From positions 1-64,000 of the forward strand of contig CAKUTF010000007.1 of NCBI GenBank assembly GCA_934691725.1: a DNA stretch of 64,000 nucleotides. The letters are read 5' to 3'. The translations under genes were made by a program, and so were the position numbers. Source of the stretch: an uncultured Fibrobacter sp. (GTDB lineage Bacteria > Fibrobacterota > Fibrobacteria > Fibrobacterales > Fibrobacteraceae). The notes beneath the pieces are model-generated. The model worked only from the letters and a program-made list of their open reading frames with translations, was not told the DNA's origin and did not search any database. Every line of letters starts with the position of its first letter. Position 1 is the first letter of the stretch. Positions 34,590-43,614 of the stretch are shown here, one piece after another.

Positions 34590-35045
34590 ATGGAAATGAC
34601 TTTTGCCATGATCAAACCCAACGGTGTTGCATCCGGCCTTGTCGGGCGCATTCTCGATCGCTACACAAGCGCGCGTCTTGCCATAGTCGGGCTCAAGATG
34701 CACCAGATGACTTCGGAAGAAGCGAAAGGCTTTTACGCCGAGCACGTAAACAAGCCGTTCTTCCCGGAACTCGAAGCCTATATGACGAAAGGCCCGTCGG
34801 TGATGATAGCCCTTGCCGGTGAAAACGCGGTCGCCAAGGTTCGTGCAATCAACGGTGCGACGAATCCGGAAAAGGCGGAACCGGGAACGCTCCGCTACGA
34901 CTTCGCCCCGTCGATGACCGAAAATGTCGTGCACAGTTCCGACAGTCCCGCAAGCGCGGAACGCGAGGTTTCCTTCTGGTTTACAAAGGAAGAGCTTTAC
35001 GCATACGACGCGGTTTCCCAGAAGGCTTGCAAGGTTCTGGGCTAA
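34590..35045 (+). CDS. ndk: Nucleoside diphosphate kinase
   Basis: The 151-residue protein has the NDK start MTFAMIKPNGVASG and the catalytic His115 in ENVVHSSDSPASAEREV. It transfers the gamma-phosphate between nucleoside triphosphates and diphosphates through phospho-His. AAGGCGG precedes the start, and TATATT at 34557-34562 is a candidate -10 box. Translation could start at Met1 or Met3. It is about 10 residues longer than typical, with an extra turn near residues 85-100 (INGATNPEKAEPGTLRY is the conserved loop). It lies between the SurA-like gene and the sdhCAB operon. Confidence 0.95.
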   Translation: MEMTFAMIKPNGVASGLVGRILDRYTSARLAIVGLKMHQMTSEEAKGFYAEHVNKPFFPELEAYMTKGPSVMIALAGENAVAKVRAINGATNPEKAEPGTLRYDFAPSMTENVVHSSDSPASAEREVSFWFTKEELYAYDAVSQKACKVLG

Positions 35046-35081
35046 GTTTTTACAAATCACAATCAAGGAGACAAAAACCTC

Positions 35082-35930
35082 ATGCAATGGATCATCAGAT
35101 ATCTGACTTCCTCTATCGGCAAGAAGCAGATTATGGGTTGTACGGGTGCTTGCCTTGCGCTCTTCATTCTAGGGCACATGGTCGGTAACCTGCAGCTTAT
35201 CAATTTGGACCAGTCCGTCGCGCAGGCGCATTACAACGCCTACACGCAACTCCTCACGGGAATGAAGCCCATTATCTACTTTGTGGAAATCGGTCTCATC
35301 GCCCTGTTCCTCATCCACGTGTTCTTGGCGGTAAAGCTGAAAATCGAAAACCGCAAGGCTCGTGGCCCGGAAGCTTATGAAGTGAACGCCCGCAAGGGAA
35401 AGAAGACTTTTGCAAGCTTCACGATGATCTGGTCCGGTATCTTTGTACTCGGCTTCGTCATCCAGCACCTGATGGTCCTGAAGTTCGGCGTCCATTACCT
35501 CTACGAAAATGAATCCGGCGAAATCATCCGCGACATGTGGCTCACGACAATCGACATGTTCGCTAATCCGTTCTGGACGGTCTTCTACCTCGTCAGCATG
35601 TTCATCATCGGAATGCACCTGTTCCACGCCATCGCTTCCGCTTTCCAGACGCTCGGAATCGCCCACCAGAAGTGGACGCCGATCATCGAGTTCGTCGGGG
35701 TTGTCTATAGCGTTATCGTCGCTCTAGGCTTTGCCTTCGAAGCGGGCTTCAGCTGCTACATCGCCCATCAGGACGGGACGGAAGCGCTCCGGAATGTCGC
35801 GCACCAGAAACAGCAGCTTTTGGAGCAGAAGAAGCAGGCCGAGGAAGATGCCGCCAAGGCAAAGAAGATTTCCTTTGCCGTTTCCGCAGACGAAATTCAA
35901 GTTTCCTACATCGTAGAAGGAGATCGCTAA
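35082..35930 (+). CDS. sdhC: Succinate dehydrogenase/fumarate reductase cytochrome b558 subunit
   Basis: The 282-residue membrane subunit has five hydrophobic helices and His residues in LFILGHMVGNLQ, FLIHVFLAVKL, GFVIQHLMVL and MFIIGMHLFHAIASA, fitting the di-haem b558 family (TIGR02046). It anchors SdhA/SdhB and passes electrons to or from menaquinone. It has a charged, coiled-coil-like tail of about 50 residues (HQKQQLLEQKKQAEEDAAK onward) beyond the usual end of the family (about 225). AAGGAG precedes the start. In Fibrobacter-like fermenters this complex is expected to run mainly as fumarate reductase for succinate production. Confidence 0.93.
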   Translation: MQWIIRYLTSSIGKKQIMGCTGACLALFILGHMVGNLQLINLDQSVAQAHYNAYTQLLTGMKPIIYFVEIGLIALFLIHVFLAVKLKIENRKARGPEAYEVNARKGKKTFASFTMIWSGIFVLGFVIQHLMVLKFGVHYLYENESGEIIRDMWLTTIDMFANPFWTVFYLVSMFIIGMHLFHAIASAFQTLGIAHQKWTPIIEFVGVVYSVIVALGFAFEAGFSCYIAHQDGTEALRNVAHQKQQLLEQKKQAEEDAAKAKKISFAVSADEIQVSYIVEGDR

Positions 35931-35931
35931 T

Positions 35932-37845
35932 ATGCAACTGGATGCTCACATTCCTGGTGGAAACATCTCCGAAAAGTGGACGCGCCACAAGTTCGAACTG
36001 AAGCTCGTAAACCCGACGAACAAGCGCAAGTTCAAGGTTATCGTCGTGGGAACGGGTCTTGCCGGTGCGAGCGCCGCCGCCTCTCTCGGCGAACTCGGCT
36101 ACAATGTCCAGGCGTTCTGCTACCAAGATTCCCCGCGCCGCGCCCACTCGATCGCTGCCCAGGGCGGTATCAACGCGGCCAAGAATTACACGAATGACGG
36201 CGACTCCGTTTACCGTCTCTTTTACGATACTGTCAAGGGCGGCGACTTCCGCGCCCGCGAAGCGAACGTTCACCGTCTGGCGGAGAACTCCAACTGCATC
36301 ATTGACCAGTGCGTCGCCCAGGGCGTTCCGTTCGGACGTGACTACGGCGGACTTCTCGCAAACCGCTCGTTTGGCGGAACGCAGGTCTCGCGTACGTTCT
36401 ATGCGCGTGGACAGACCGGTCAGCAGCTTTTGCTCGGCGCTTACCAGGCCTTGATGCGCCAGGTGGCGAAGGGAACCGTCAAGATTTTCCCGCGGCGCGA
36501 TATGCAGGATCTGGTCGTCATTGACGGCAAGGCTCGCGGAATCGTGGTCCGCAACCTGATTACCGGCGCGCTCGAAAGCTACGAGGCTGATGCCGTCTGT
36601 ATTGCGACTGGCGGTTACGGAAACGTCTTCTATCTTTCGACAAATGCGAAGGGCTGCAACGTGAGCCCGGCATGGCAGGCTTACAAGAAAGGCGCTCTCT
36701 TTGCGAATCCCTGCTACACGCAGATTCACCCGACGTGCATTCCTGTCACGGGCGATCACCAGTCGAAGCTCACCCTGATGAGCGAATCGCTCCGCAATGA
36801 TGGACGTATCTGGGTTCCGAAGAAAATCGGCGATACGCGTCCGGCGAACGAAATCCCGGAAAGCGAACGTTACTATTACCTCGAAGAACGCTATCCGTCG
36901 TTCGGAAACCTCGTTCCGCGCGACGTGGCGAGCCGCAACGCGAAGATGGTCTGCGACAAGGGAATGGGTGTCGGGGCGACAAAGCGCGCTGTCTATCTGG
37001 ACTTTGCCGACGCCATCAAGCGGATGGGTGTCGCTGGCGTTTCCGCCAAATACGGCAACCTTTTCCAGATGTACGAAAAGATTACGGACGAGGATCCGTA
37101 CAAGGTGCCGATGCGCATCTACCCGGCATCCCACTATACGATGGGCGGTCTCTGGGTCGATTACAACCTGATGAGTACGATTCCGGGCTGCTTTGTGCTC
37201 GGCGAAGCGAACTTCTCCGACCACGGCGCGAACCGTCTCGGAGCTTCGGCCCTGATGCAGGGACTTTCCGACGGCTATTTTGTCATTCCTTACACCATCG
37301 GCGGATACTTTGCGGGCACGAAGCTCGAAAAGGTCAGCGCGTCCGATCCGGCATTCAAGGAAGCGGAATCGCAGATTATGGAACGCCTGAACAAGATCCT
37401 GAATATTCACGGCAAGAAGAACGTTTCCGAAATTCATCGCGAACTCGGCCAGGTGATGTGGGACTATGTCGGCATGGGCCGCAACAAGGAAGGTCTCGAA
37501 ACCGCCCTCAAGCGCATCCCGGAAATCCGCGCGGAATTCTGGGAAAACGCGAACGTTCTCGGTGCAGAAGGCGATTTCAACCAGAACCTCGAAAATGCGA
37601 ACCATGTGGCGGACTTCCTGGAATTTGCGGAACTTCTCGCCCGCGACGCCTTGCATCGCGAGGAATCCTGCGGTGGGCACTTCCGCGAAGAGCACCAGAC
37701 CGCCGAAGGCGAAGCGCTTCGCGACGACGAACACTTCTGCTATGTCGGTGCCTGGGAATACAAGGGCGAAGGACAGGTTCCGGAACTTTCCAAGGAACCT
37801 CTCACATTTGAAAATGTTCACCTCGTGACGCGGAGCTACAAATAA
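35932..37845 (+). CDS. sdhA: Succinate dehydrogenase/fumarate reductase flavoprotein subunit
   Basis: The 637-residue flavoprotein has the dinucleotide motif VVGTGLAGASA at 38-48 and the FAD-linking His72 in RRAHSIAAQGGI. Active-site motifs include HPTCIP, the TMGGLWVDYN loop and NRLGASALMQGL. It interconverts succinate and fumarate. It is of the larger b558-associated type (about 640 residues). It begins just after the sdhC stop codon, with GAAGGAG upstream, and its stop codon overlaps the sdhB start by one base (TAATG). Confidence 0.97.
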   Translation: MQLDAHIPGGNISEKWTRHKFELKLVNPTNKRKFKVIVVGTGLAGASAAASLGELGYNVQAFCYQDSPRRAHSIAAQGGINAAKNYTNDGDSVYRLFYDTVKGGDFRAREANVHRLAENSNCIIDQCVAQGVPFGRDYGGLLANRSFGGTQVSRTFYARGQTGQQLLLGAYQALMRQVAKGTVKIFPRRDMQDLVVIDGKARGIVVRNLITGALESYEADAVCIATGGYGNVFYLSTNAKGCNVSPAWQAYKKGALFANPCYTQIHPTCIPVTGDHQSKLTLMSESLRNDGRIWVPKKIGDTRPANEIPESERYYYLEERYPSFGNLVPRDVASRNAKMVCDKGMGVGATKRAVYLDFADAIKRMGVAGVSAKYGNLFQMYEKITDEDPYKVPMRIYPASHYTMGGLWVDYNLMSTIPGCFVLGEANFSDHGANRLGASALMQGLSDGYFVIPYTIGGYFAGTKLEKVSASDPAFKEAESQIMERLNKILNIHGKKNVSEIHRELGQVMWDYVGMGRNKEGLETALKRIPEIRAEFWENANVLGAEGDFNQNLENANHVADFLEFAELLARDALHREESCGGHFREEHQTAEGEALRDDEHFCYVGAWEYKGEGQVPELSKEPLTFENVHLVTRSYK

Positions 37846-38627
37846 TGAGCGACAATATGCATTTGACTCTCAAGATTTGGCGTCAGAAGGACGCCAAGAC
37901 CAAAGGCCAGTTCGAAACGGTCAATATCGATGGCATTTCCCCGGACATGTCTTTCCTGGAAATGCTCGACATCGTAAACGATCGCGAAATGAAGCAGGGA
38001 AAGGAAGGCTTTGCCTTTGACCACGACTGCCGCGAAGGAATTTGCGGAATGTGTTCCCTGGTCATCAACGGAATGCCTCACGGTCCCGACCATGCGGTGA
38101 CTACTTGCCAGCTCCATATGCGCAAGTTTAAAGACGGCGATACGATTGTCATCGAGCCGTGGCGCGCTTCCGCTTTCCCCGTCATCAAGGATTGCGTCGT
38201 GAACCGCAGCGCGTTCGACCGTATCATCCAGGCCGGCGGATTCGTGAGCGTGAATACGGGGGCCGCTCCGGAAGCGGCTTCGATTCCCGTTCCGAAGGAC
38301 CAGGCGGACAGGGCCTTTGACGCTGCCGCCTGTATCGGTTGCGGTGCCTGCGTTGCCGCTTGCAAGAATTCTTCCGCGATGCTCTTCGTCTCGGCGAAGG
38401 TCAGCCACCTTTCTTACCTGCCGCAGGGCAAGGTCGAAGCGAAGAAACGCGTACTTGCAATGGTCGCCCAGATGGACAAGGAAGGATTCGGCAACTGCAC
38501 GAATCTTTACGAATGCCAGGCCGCCTGCCCGAAGGGTATCACCGTGGATTACATTGCCAAGATGAACCGCGAATACCTCGGCGCGACCGTTTCCTACGCC
38601 GAAAAGGTTTACGGCAAGGATATGTAG
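37845..38627 (+). CDS. sdhB: Succinate dehydrogenase/fumarate reductase iron-sulfur subunit
   Basis: The 260-residue protein has a [2Fe-2S] site in CREGICGMC (Cys62, 67, 70) with a further Cys near 87 (TTCQLHM). The ferredoxin-like half has CIGCGACVAAC and CQAACPKGI for the [4Fe-4S] and [3Fe-4S] centres. It carries electrons between SdhA flavin and the SdhC haems. It is last in the operon and is followed by a strong terminator 22 bases after the stop codon. Confidence 0.97.
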   Translation: MSDNMHLTLKIWRQKDAKTKGQFETVNIDGISPDMSFLEMLDIVNDREMKQGKEGFAFDHDCREGICGMCSLVINGMPHGPDHAVTTCQLHMRKFKDGDTIVIEPWRASAFPVIKDCVVNRSAFDRIIQAGGFVSVNTGAAPEAASIPVPKDQADRAFDAAACIGCGACVAACKNSSAMLFVSAKVSHLSYLPQGKVEAKKRVLAMVAQMDKEGFGNCTNLYECQAACPKGITVDYIAKMNREYLGATVSYAEKVYGKDM

Positions 38628-38649
38628 CCGAAAACTTTGAACTCAAAAG

Positions 38650-38677
38650 CTCCCGGATCTTTTCCGGGAGTTTTTTT
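38650..38677 (+). terminator. Rho-independent terminator of sdhCAB
   Basis: CTCCCGGA (38650-38657) pairs with TCCGGGAG (38663-38670), loop of 5, followed by seven T. Confidence 0.92.
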
Positions 38678-38698
38678 GTGAACGGATGACGCTTGAGT

Positions 38699-38728
38699 AA
38701 AAAAAAACGCCTGCTGAAAAGGCAGACG
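38699..38728 (-). terminator. Probable original terminator of icd, now beyond the IS element
   Basis: On the minus strand GCAGACG-type arms (38728-38722 with 38714-38708, one mismatch) are followed by nine T (38707-38699). No minus-strand gene other than icd (ending at 39340) lies upstream of it. The IS200-like element sits between. Confidence 0.6.
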
Positions 38729-38777
38729 CTTCGTTTATGCGGAATTCGGATTTATTGTCCAATGAACGGTTAAAACC

Positions 38778-39332
38778 CTGCACTTTCAGTGCAGCCACTT
38801 CCAGTTTCTAAAAATGTATCTTTGGGTTATGGGCGAAAACCGGAAGACCACTCATAGCGTGAGCAATCTCAGTTGCCACATCGTTTGGGTAACGAAGTAC
38901 CGGTATGCGGTGTTGACCGGGGACGTTCAGCGCCGTTGCCGAGACCTGCTCGTGCAGGTCTGCGACAGCGAGGATGTCCGCATATTGAAGGGCGTCGTCA
39001 GCAAGGACCATGTCCATATGCATGTGGAATATCCGCCGTCGCTAAGCGTCAGCGACCTCGTGAAGAGGCTGAAAGGAAGGACGTCCAGGATGCTTCAGGA
39101 GGAGTTCCCGATGTTGCGGAAGCGCTACTGGGGCCGGCATTTCTGGGCGGTCGGCTTTGGCGTGTGGAGTACGGGTGTGATAACCGACGCGATGGTGCAG
39201 GAATACCTGGAACACCACCGGGACGCACCCAATTCAAATTACGACAACTGGATTATGGAGGGGATGTGAGGGAATTTCATTCCCTCACCCTGAACCCTTG
39301 GGTTCTGAAACTTTGGACTTTCAGTCCAAAGT
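38778..39332 (+). mobile_element. IS200/IS605-type insertion (TnpA only) with terminal hairpins
   Basis: A single Y1 transposase gene is flanked by hairpins with the same TTC loop and an ACT/AGT loop-closing pair: left CTGCACTTTCAGTGCAG (38778-38794) and right 39310-39332, a 10-bp stem with ACTTTCAGT at its centre. This fits the subterminal hairpins that TnpA of IS200/IS605 recognises. Another perfect hairpin (39266-39288) spans the stop codon, and a fourth short one (GAACCC/GGGTTC) follows. No TnpB gene is present. Exact cleavage sites cannot be fixed from one copy. Confidence 0.75.
38829..39269 (+). CDS. tnpA: IS200/IS605 family transposase TnpA
   Basis: The 146-residue HUH transposase starts MGENRKTTHSVSNLSCHIVW. 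The metal-binding HUH pair is H63-M-H65 in KDHVHMHVEYPP, and the catalytic Tyr126 is in MVQEYLEHH, so all catalytic residues are intact. It cuts and joins single-stranded DNA at hairpin-marked ends. The start at 38829 is chosen because family members begin this way; an in-frame ATG lies at 38814. The element appears potentially active. Confidence 0.93.
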   Translation: MGENRKTTHSVSNLSCHIVWVTKYRYAVLTGDVQRRCRDLLVQVCDSEDVRILKGVVSKDHVHMHVEYPPSLSVSDLVKRLKGRTSRMLQEEFPMLRKRYWGRHFWAVGFGVWSTGVITDAMVQEYLEHHRDAPNSNYDNWIMEGM

Positions 39333-39339
39333 GGTTCAT

Positions 39340-41583
39340 TTACAGGCTGTCGATCACCTTGTTGAATTTTTCGACGGGCCGCATCCACTTCTTGAGAAGT
39401 TCGGGCTGCATCGCGTAGTAGCCTCCGACATCGGCGGGAACACCCTGGGCCTTGGCCAGAGCTTGGACAATGTCTTGCTCGCTTTCCCCGAGAGCTTTTG
39501 CGACCGGAGCGAAGTGCTCAGCGATATCCGGATTTTCTTTTTGCCGAGCGAGTTCTTCCGCCCAGTAAAGGGCGAGGTAGAAATGGGAGCCGCGGTTGTC
39601 CAGTCCGCCCAGCTTCCGTTCCGGCGTGCGGTTGTTTTCGAGAATTTTTTCGTTCGCCTTGTCGAGGGCTTCGGCGAGAACCTTTGCCTTTTTGTTGCCG
39701 ACCGGATTTTCCTTCGTCGGGAGTGCAGCCTGTTCAAGCGATGCGGCGAGAGCGAAATATTCTCCGAGGGAATCCCAGCGCAGGTAGTTTTCCGCAAGGA
39801 ACTGTTGGACCTGCTTGGGAGCGCTTCCGCCTGCGCCCGTTTCAAAGAGGCCGCCACCGGCCATGAGCGGCACGATGGAGAGCATTTTCGCGGAGGTTCC
39901 GACTTCGAGAATCGGGAACAGGTCGGTGAGATAGTCGCGCATGACATTTCCTGTCACAGCGATTGTATCGAGTCCTTTTTTTGCTCGGGTAAGGGTTTCC
40001 AGGATGGCGTCTGTCGGGGACTTGATCTGGATATCTAGTCCCGTCAGGTCGTATTCCGAAAGGTAAGCGGAAACCTTTTTCTGGATTTCGCGGTCGTGTG
40101 CGCGGTTCGGGTCGAGCCAGAATATCGCTGGCATTCCCGAAAGCTTTGCACGGGTTACGGCGAGCTTTACCCAGTCGCGGATAGGAGCGTCTTTCGCCTG
40201 GCACATACGGAAAATGTCACCGGTTTCGACTTCTTCGGAGAGAAGAACCTTGCCTTGGGAATCGACCGCCCGGATAACGCCATTTCCCTCTGCGATGAAA
40301 GTCTTGTCATGGCTGCCGTATTCCTCTGCGCCTTGCGCCATCAGGCCCACGTTCGGGACGGTTCCCATGGTGCGCGGATCGAATGCGCCGTTCTGCTTGA
40401 GAAATTCGATTGTCGTCTTGTAGATTCCCGCATAGCATCTGTCGGGAATTACCGCCTTGACTTCCTCGAGCTTTCCTTCCTTGTTCCACATGCAGCCCGA
40501 ATTGCGAATCATGGCGGGCATCGAAGCGTCGATGATGATGTCGCTTGGAACGTGGAGGTTCGTGATGCCCTTTGTCGAATCGACCATCGCAAGGTCCGGG
40601 CCTTTGGCGAGAGAGTCTTCGATTGATTTCTTGATTTCCGCTTCCTTCGGATTCCCGGCGATGCGCTTGTAGAGGTCGCCTAGCCCGTTGTTCGGGTCGA
40701 TTCCGAGTTCATGGAAAAGTTCCGCATATTTTTCGAAAACGTCTTTCAGGAACACGCGGACAAATGCGCCGAACATCACCGGGTCCGAGACCTTCATCAT
40801 CGTCGCCTTGAGGTGCACGGAAAAGAGAACGCCCTTTTCCTTCGCGTCTTCCATCTGTTCGGCAATGAATTTTTCGAGGTCCTTGATGTGCATGACGGTC
40901 GCGTCGAGAACTTCACCGGCGAGGAGCGGCATCGCCTTGCGGAGAAGCGAAACGTGTCCCGATTCCGAAACGAATTCGATTTGGAACGTATCTGCCTTGG
41001 GCATCGTAAGGGATTTTTCGTTGCCGTAGAAATCGCCTTCGGTCATGCTCGAAACATGCGTCTTGACGGAGGCGTTCCATGTCCCGTTGGAATGGGGATG
41101 CTTTCTTGCATAGTTCTTGACCGCGTTCGGGGCGCGCCTGTCGGAATTTCCCTGTCGGAGCACCGGGTTCACCGCGGAACCTTTGACCTTGTCGTATCTC
41201 GCGCGGATATCCCTTTCTTCGTCGGTTGCGGGGGAGTCCGGGTAATCGGGCAGGGCGTAGCCGTTTTTCTGGAGTTCCGCGATGGCTGCCTTGAGCTGCG
41301 GGACGGATGCGGAAATGTTCGGCAGCTTGATGATGTTCGCTGTCGGATCTTGCGTGAGTGCCCCTAGGAAGGCGAGATCGTCCGAGACGGGCTTTCCAAA
41401 AAACCGGGTGCCTTGGGGCATCCTGTCGGCGAAAGCGGCGAGAATCCGTGCGGCGAGCGAGATGTTTTTTGTTTCGACGTCGAGGTCTGCGGATCTGGCG
41501 AAAGCCTGGACGATCGGCAACAGGGATTGGGTCGCAAGGAAAGGCGACTCGTCGGTCAGGGTATAGTAAATCTTTTGGTTCAT
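39340..41583 (-). CDS. icd: Isocitrate dehydrogenase, monomeric NADP type
   Basis: The 747-residue protein belongs to the monomeric IDH family (about 740 residues). It begins IYYTLTDESPFLATQSLLPI and contains SNRRAPNAVKNYARKHPH-like substrate and NADP motifs, MYKTTIEF-type and AHDREIQKKV blocks. It converts isocitrate to 2-oxoglutarate with NADP. The start at MNQKIYYT follows a TATTTT box by 8 bases with no Shine-Dalgarno, so the leader is short or absent. It lies after ilvD on the same strand, behind an ilvD terminator. The downstream IS200-like element separates it from its likely terminator. Confidence 0.95.
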   Translation of the reverse strand: MNQKIYYTLTDESPFLATQSLLPIVQAFARSADLDVETKNISLAARILAAFADRMPQGTRFFGKPVSDDLAFLGALTQDPTANIIKLPNISASVPQLKAAIAELQKNGYALPDYPDSPATDEERDIRARYDKVKGSAVNPVLRQGNSDRRAPNAVKNYARKHPHSNGTWNASVKTHVSSMTEGDFYGNEKSLTMPKADTFQIEFVSESGHVSLLRKAMPLLAGEVLDATVMHIKDLEKFIAEQMEDAKEKGVLFSVHLKATMMKVSDPVMFGAFVRVFLKDVFEKYAELFHELGIDPNNGLGDLYKRIAGNPKEAEIKKSIEDSLAKGPDLAMVDSTKGITNLHVPSDIIIDASMPAMIRNSGCMWNKEGKLEEVKAVIPDRCYAGIYKTTIEFLKQNGAFDPRTMGTVPNVGLMAQGAEEYGSHDKTFIAEGNGVIRAVDSQGKVLLSEEVETGDIFRMCQAKDAPIRDWVKLAVTRAKLSGMPAIFWLDPNRAHDREIQKKVSAYLSEYDLTGLDIQIKSPTDAILETLTRAKKGLDTIAVTGNVMRDYLTDLFPILEVGTSAKMLSIVPLMAGGGLFETGAGGSAPKQVQQFLAENYLRWDSLGEYFALAASLEQAALPTKENPVGNKKAKVLAEALDKANEKILENNRTPERKLGGLDNRGSHFYLALYWAEELARQKENPDIAEHFAPVAKALGESEQDIVQALAKAQGVPADVGGYYAMQPELLKKWMRPVEKFNKVIDSL

Positions 41584-41611
41584 ACGTCTGTAAAATAGAA
41601 AATTTTTATAC

Positions 41612-41637
41612 AAAATAAGCCCGCACGGTGCGAGCTT
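41612..41637 (-). terminator. Terminator of ilvD
   Basis: On the minus strand AAGCTCGCA and TGCGGGCTT form a stem with one mismatch around CCG, followed by ATTTTG. It lies 26 bases after the ilvD stop codon. Confidence 0.65.
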
Positions 41638-41662
41638 ACTTTGTATGAGGTCAAGAAGTTCG

Positions 41663-43516
41663 TTATTTGCGAATCAGGTTCAAATCGCGGACGGCTCCCT
41701 TGTCTGCGCTTGAAGCCATGGCGGCGTAAGCCTGGAGCGCCTTGGAAACGGTGCGTTTCCTGTGTTCCGGTTTCCACGCCTTGTCGCCTTTCGCTTCCAT
41801 TTCCTTTCGGCGGTCGGAAAGTTCGGCGTCGGTGAGTCCGACATTGATCGTGCGGTTCGGAATGTCAATCTCGATGATGTCGCCTGTGCGGACAAGGCCG
41901 ATGTTTCCCTTGTTCGCGGCTTCCGGGCTTGCGTGGCCGATTGAAAGACCGCTCGTTCCGCCGGAGAAACGTCCGTCGGTGAGAAGTGCGCAGAGCTTTC
42001 CGAGATGACGGCTCTTGAGGTAGCTCGTCGGGTAGAGCATTTCCTGCATTCCGGGACCTCCCTTGGGACCTTCGTAACGGATGACCACGACGTCTCCCGC
42101 CTTGACCTTGTTGCCGAGGATTCCTTCGACGGCTTCTTCCTGGCTTTCGAAGACGATGGCGGGACCGGTGAACTTGAGAATCGATTCATCGACGCCCGCT
42201 GTCTTGACAATGCAACCATCGATGGCGAGGTTCCCATACAGGACGGCAAGGCCTCCGTCCTTGGAATAGGCGTGTGCACCGTCGCGGATGGCTCCGTTTG
42301 CGCGGTCGAGGTCGAGCGAATCGTAATGGAAGTCCTGGGAAAATGCGGTGATGTTGAACTTGCGGCCCGGTCCTGCCAGGTAGCGGTTCTTGATTTCTTC
42401 TGTCGGATTCTTCATTACGTCGTTCGTGTCAATCGCTTCGCCGATTGTCTTGGCGTGGACCGTGTGACAATTGCGGTGGATGAGACCCATCCGGTCGAGC
42501 TCCGCGAGGATGCCGATGATGCCGCCCGCGCGGTTCACGTTTTCGACGTGGATGTTGTGGACCGTCGGAGCGACCTTGCAGATGCACGGCGTGTTGCGGG
42601 AAAGCCTGTCGATGTCTTTCATGGTGAAATCGACTCCGGCTTCCTGGGCGACGGCGAGCAGGTGCAGCACCGTGTTCGAGCTTCCGCCCATGGCGATATC
42701 GAGTCGCATGGCGTTTTCAAAGGCTTCCTTCGTCGCGATGGATCGCGGCAGGACGCTTTCGTCGTCTTCGTCGTAGTAGCGGTGGCAAAGTTCCACGATG
42801 CGCTTTCCCGCTTCGATGAAAAGCTTTTTCCGTTCGGCGTTCGTGGCGACGATCGTGCCGTTTCCGGGGAGCGATAGTCCGATGGCTTCGGTGAGGGAGT
42901 TCATCGAGTTTGCCGTGAACATGCCAGAGCAGCTTCCGCAGGTGGGGCAGGCGTTCGCTTCGATGTCTGCTACGTCCTTGTCGCTAATCGTATCGTCTGC
43001 GGAATCGATCATCGCGTCGATCAGGTCGAGGGCCCTGTCGGAACCGTCTTTCTGCCTGACGTGTCCCGCTTCCATCGGTCCGCCGGAAACGAAAATCGCC
43101 GGGATGTTCAACCGCATGGATGCCATGAGCATTCCCGGGGTCACCTTGTCGCAGTTGCTGATGCAGACAAGAGCGTCTGCCCGGTGCGCGTTCGCCATGT
43201 ATTCGACGCTGTCCGCGATGAGGTCTCGCGAGGGGAGACTGTAGAGCATTCCGTCGTGGCCCATGGCGATTCCGTCATCGACCGCAATCGTGTTCATTTC
43301 TTTCGGGATGCCGCCCGCTTTACGGATTTCCTCGGCGACGATTTTTCCGACTTCGCGAAGATGAACATGTCCCGGGACGAATTCCGTGAAGCTGTTCACG
43401 ATGGCGATGACCGGCTTTCCGAAGTCTTCGGGCTTCGTGCCCGTTGCAATCCAGAGGGCGCGGGCTCCCGCCATTTCGCGGCCTTCGATGGTCTTTTTGG
43501 AACGAAGATCTCTCAT
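41663..43516 (-). CDS. ilvD: Dihydroxy-acid dehydratase
   Basis: The 617-residue IlvD/Edd-family enzyme has iron-sulfur ligands in CISNCDKVTPGM and CPTCGSCSGMFTANSM. The C-terminal signatures are YEGPKGGPGMQEML and TDGRFSGGTSGLSIGH. It removes water from dihydroxy-acids in Val, Leu and Ile synthesis, one step before IlvE. It starts with CGAGGTAGG upstream. It is divergent from scpB. Confidence 0.97.
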   Translation of the reverse strand: MRDLRSKKTIEGREMAGARALWIATGTKPEDFGKPVIAIVNSFTEFVPGHVHLREVGKIVAEEIRKAGGIPKEMNTIAVDDGIAMGHDGMLYSLPSRDLIADSVEYMANAHRADALVCISNCDKVTPGMLMASMRLNIPAIFVSGGPMEAGHVRQKDGSDRALDLIDAMIDSADDTISDKDVADIEANACPTCGSCSGMFTANSMNSLTEAIGLSLPGNGTIVATNAERKKLFIEAGKRIVELCHRYYDEDDESVLPRSIATKEAFENAMRLDIAMGGSSNTVLHLLAVAQEAGVDFTMKDIDRLSRNTPCICKVAPTVHNIHVENVNRAGGIIGILAELDRMGLIHRNCHTVHAKTIGEAIDTNDVMKNPTEEIKNRYLAGPGRKFNITAFSQDFHYDSLDLDRANGAIRDGAHAYSKDGGLAVLYGNLAIDGCIVKTAGVDESILKFTGPAIVFESQEEAVEGILGNKVKAGDVVVIRYEGPKGGPGMQEMLYPTSYLKSRHLGKLCALLTDGRFSGGTSGLSIGHASPEAANKGNIGLVRTGDIIEIDIPNRTINVGLTDAELSDRRKEMEAKGDKAWKPEHRKRTVSKALQAYAAMASSADKGAVRDLNLIRK

Positions 43517-43614
43517 AAACCTACCTCGTAAAAGTGCGCAGAAATAATAGAAAATCGGAACAAGGAAAAAGGAACGCTTTGATGGTTTGAACTAAAATTC
43601 TTAAATTGCCTTTT

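Noticed and set aside
35749..37821. 690-codon open frame on the minus strand
   Set aside because: It is antisense to sdhA, which has all catalytic motifs.
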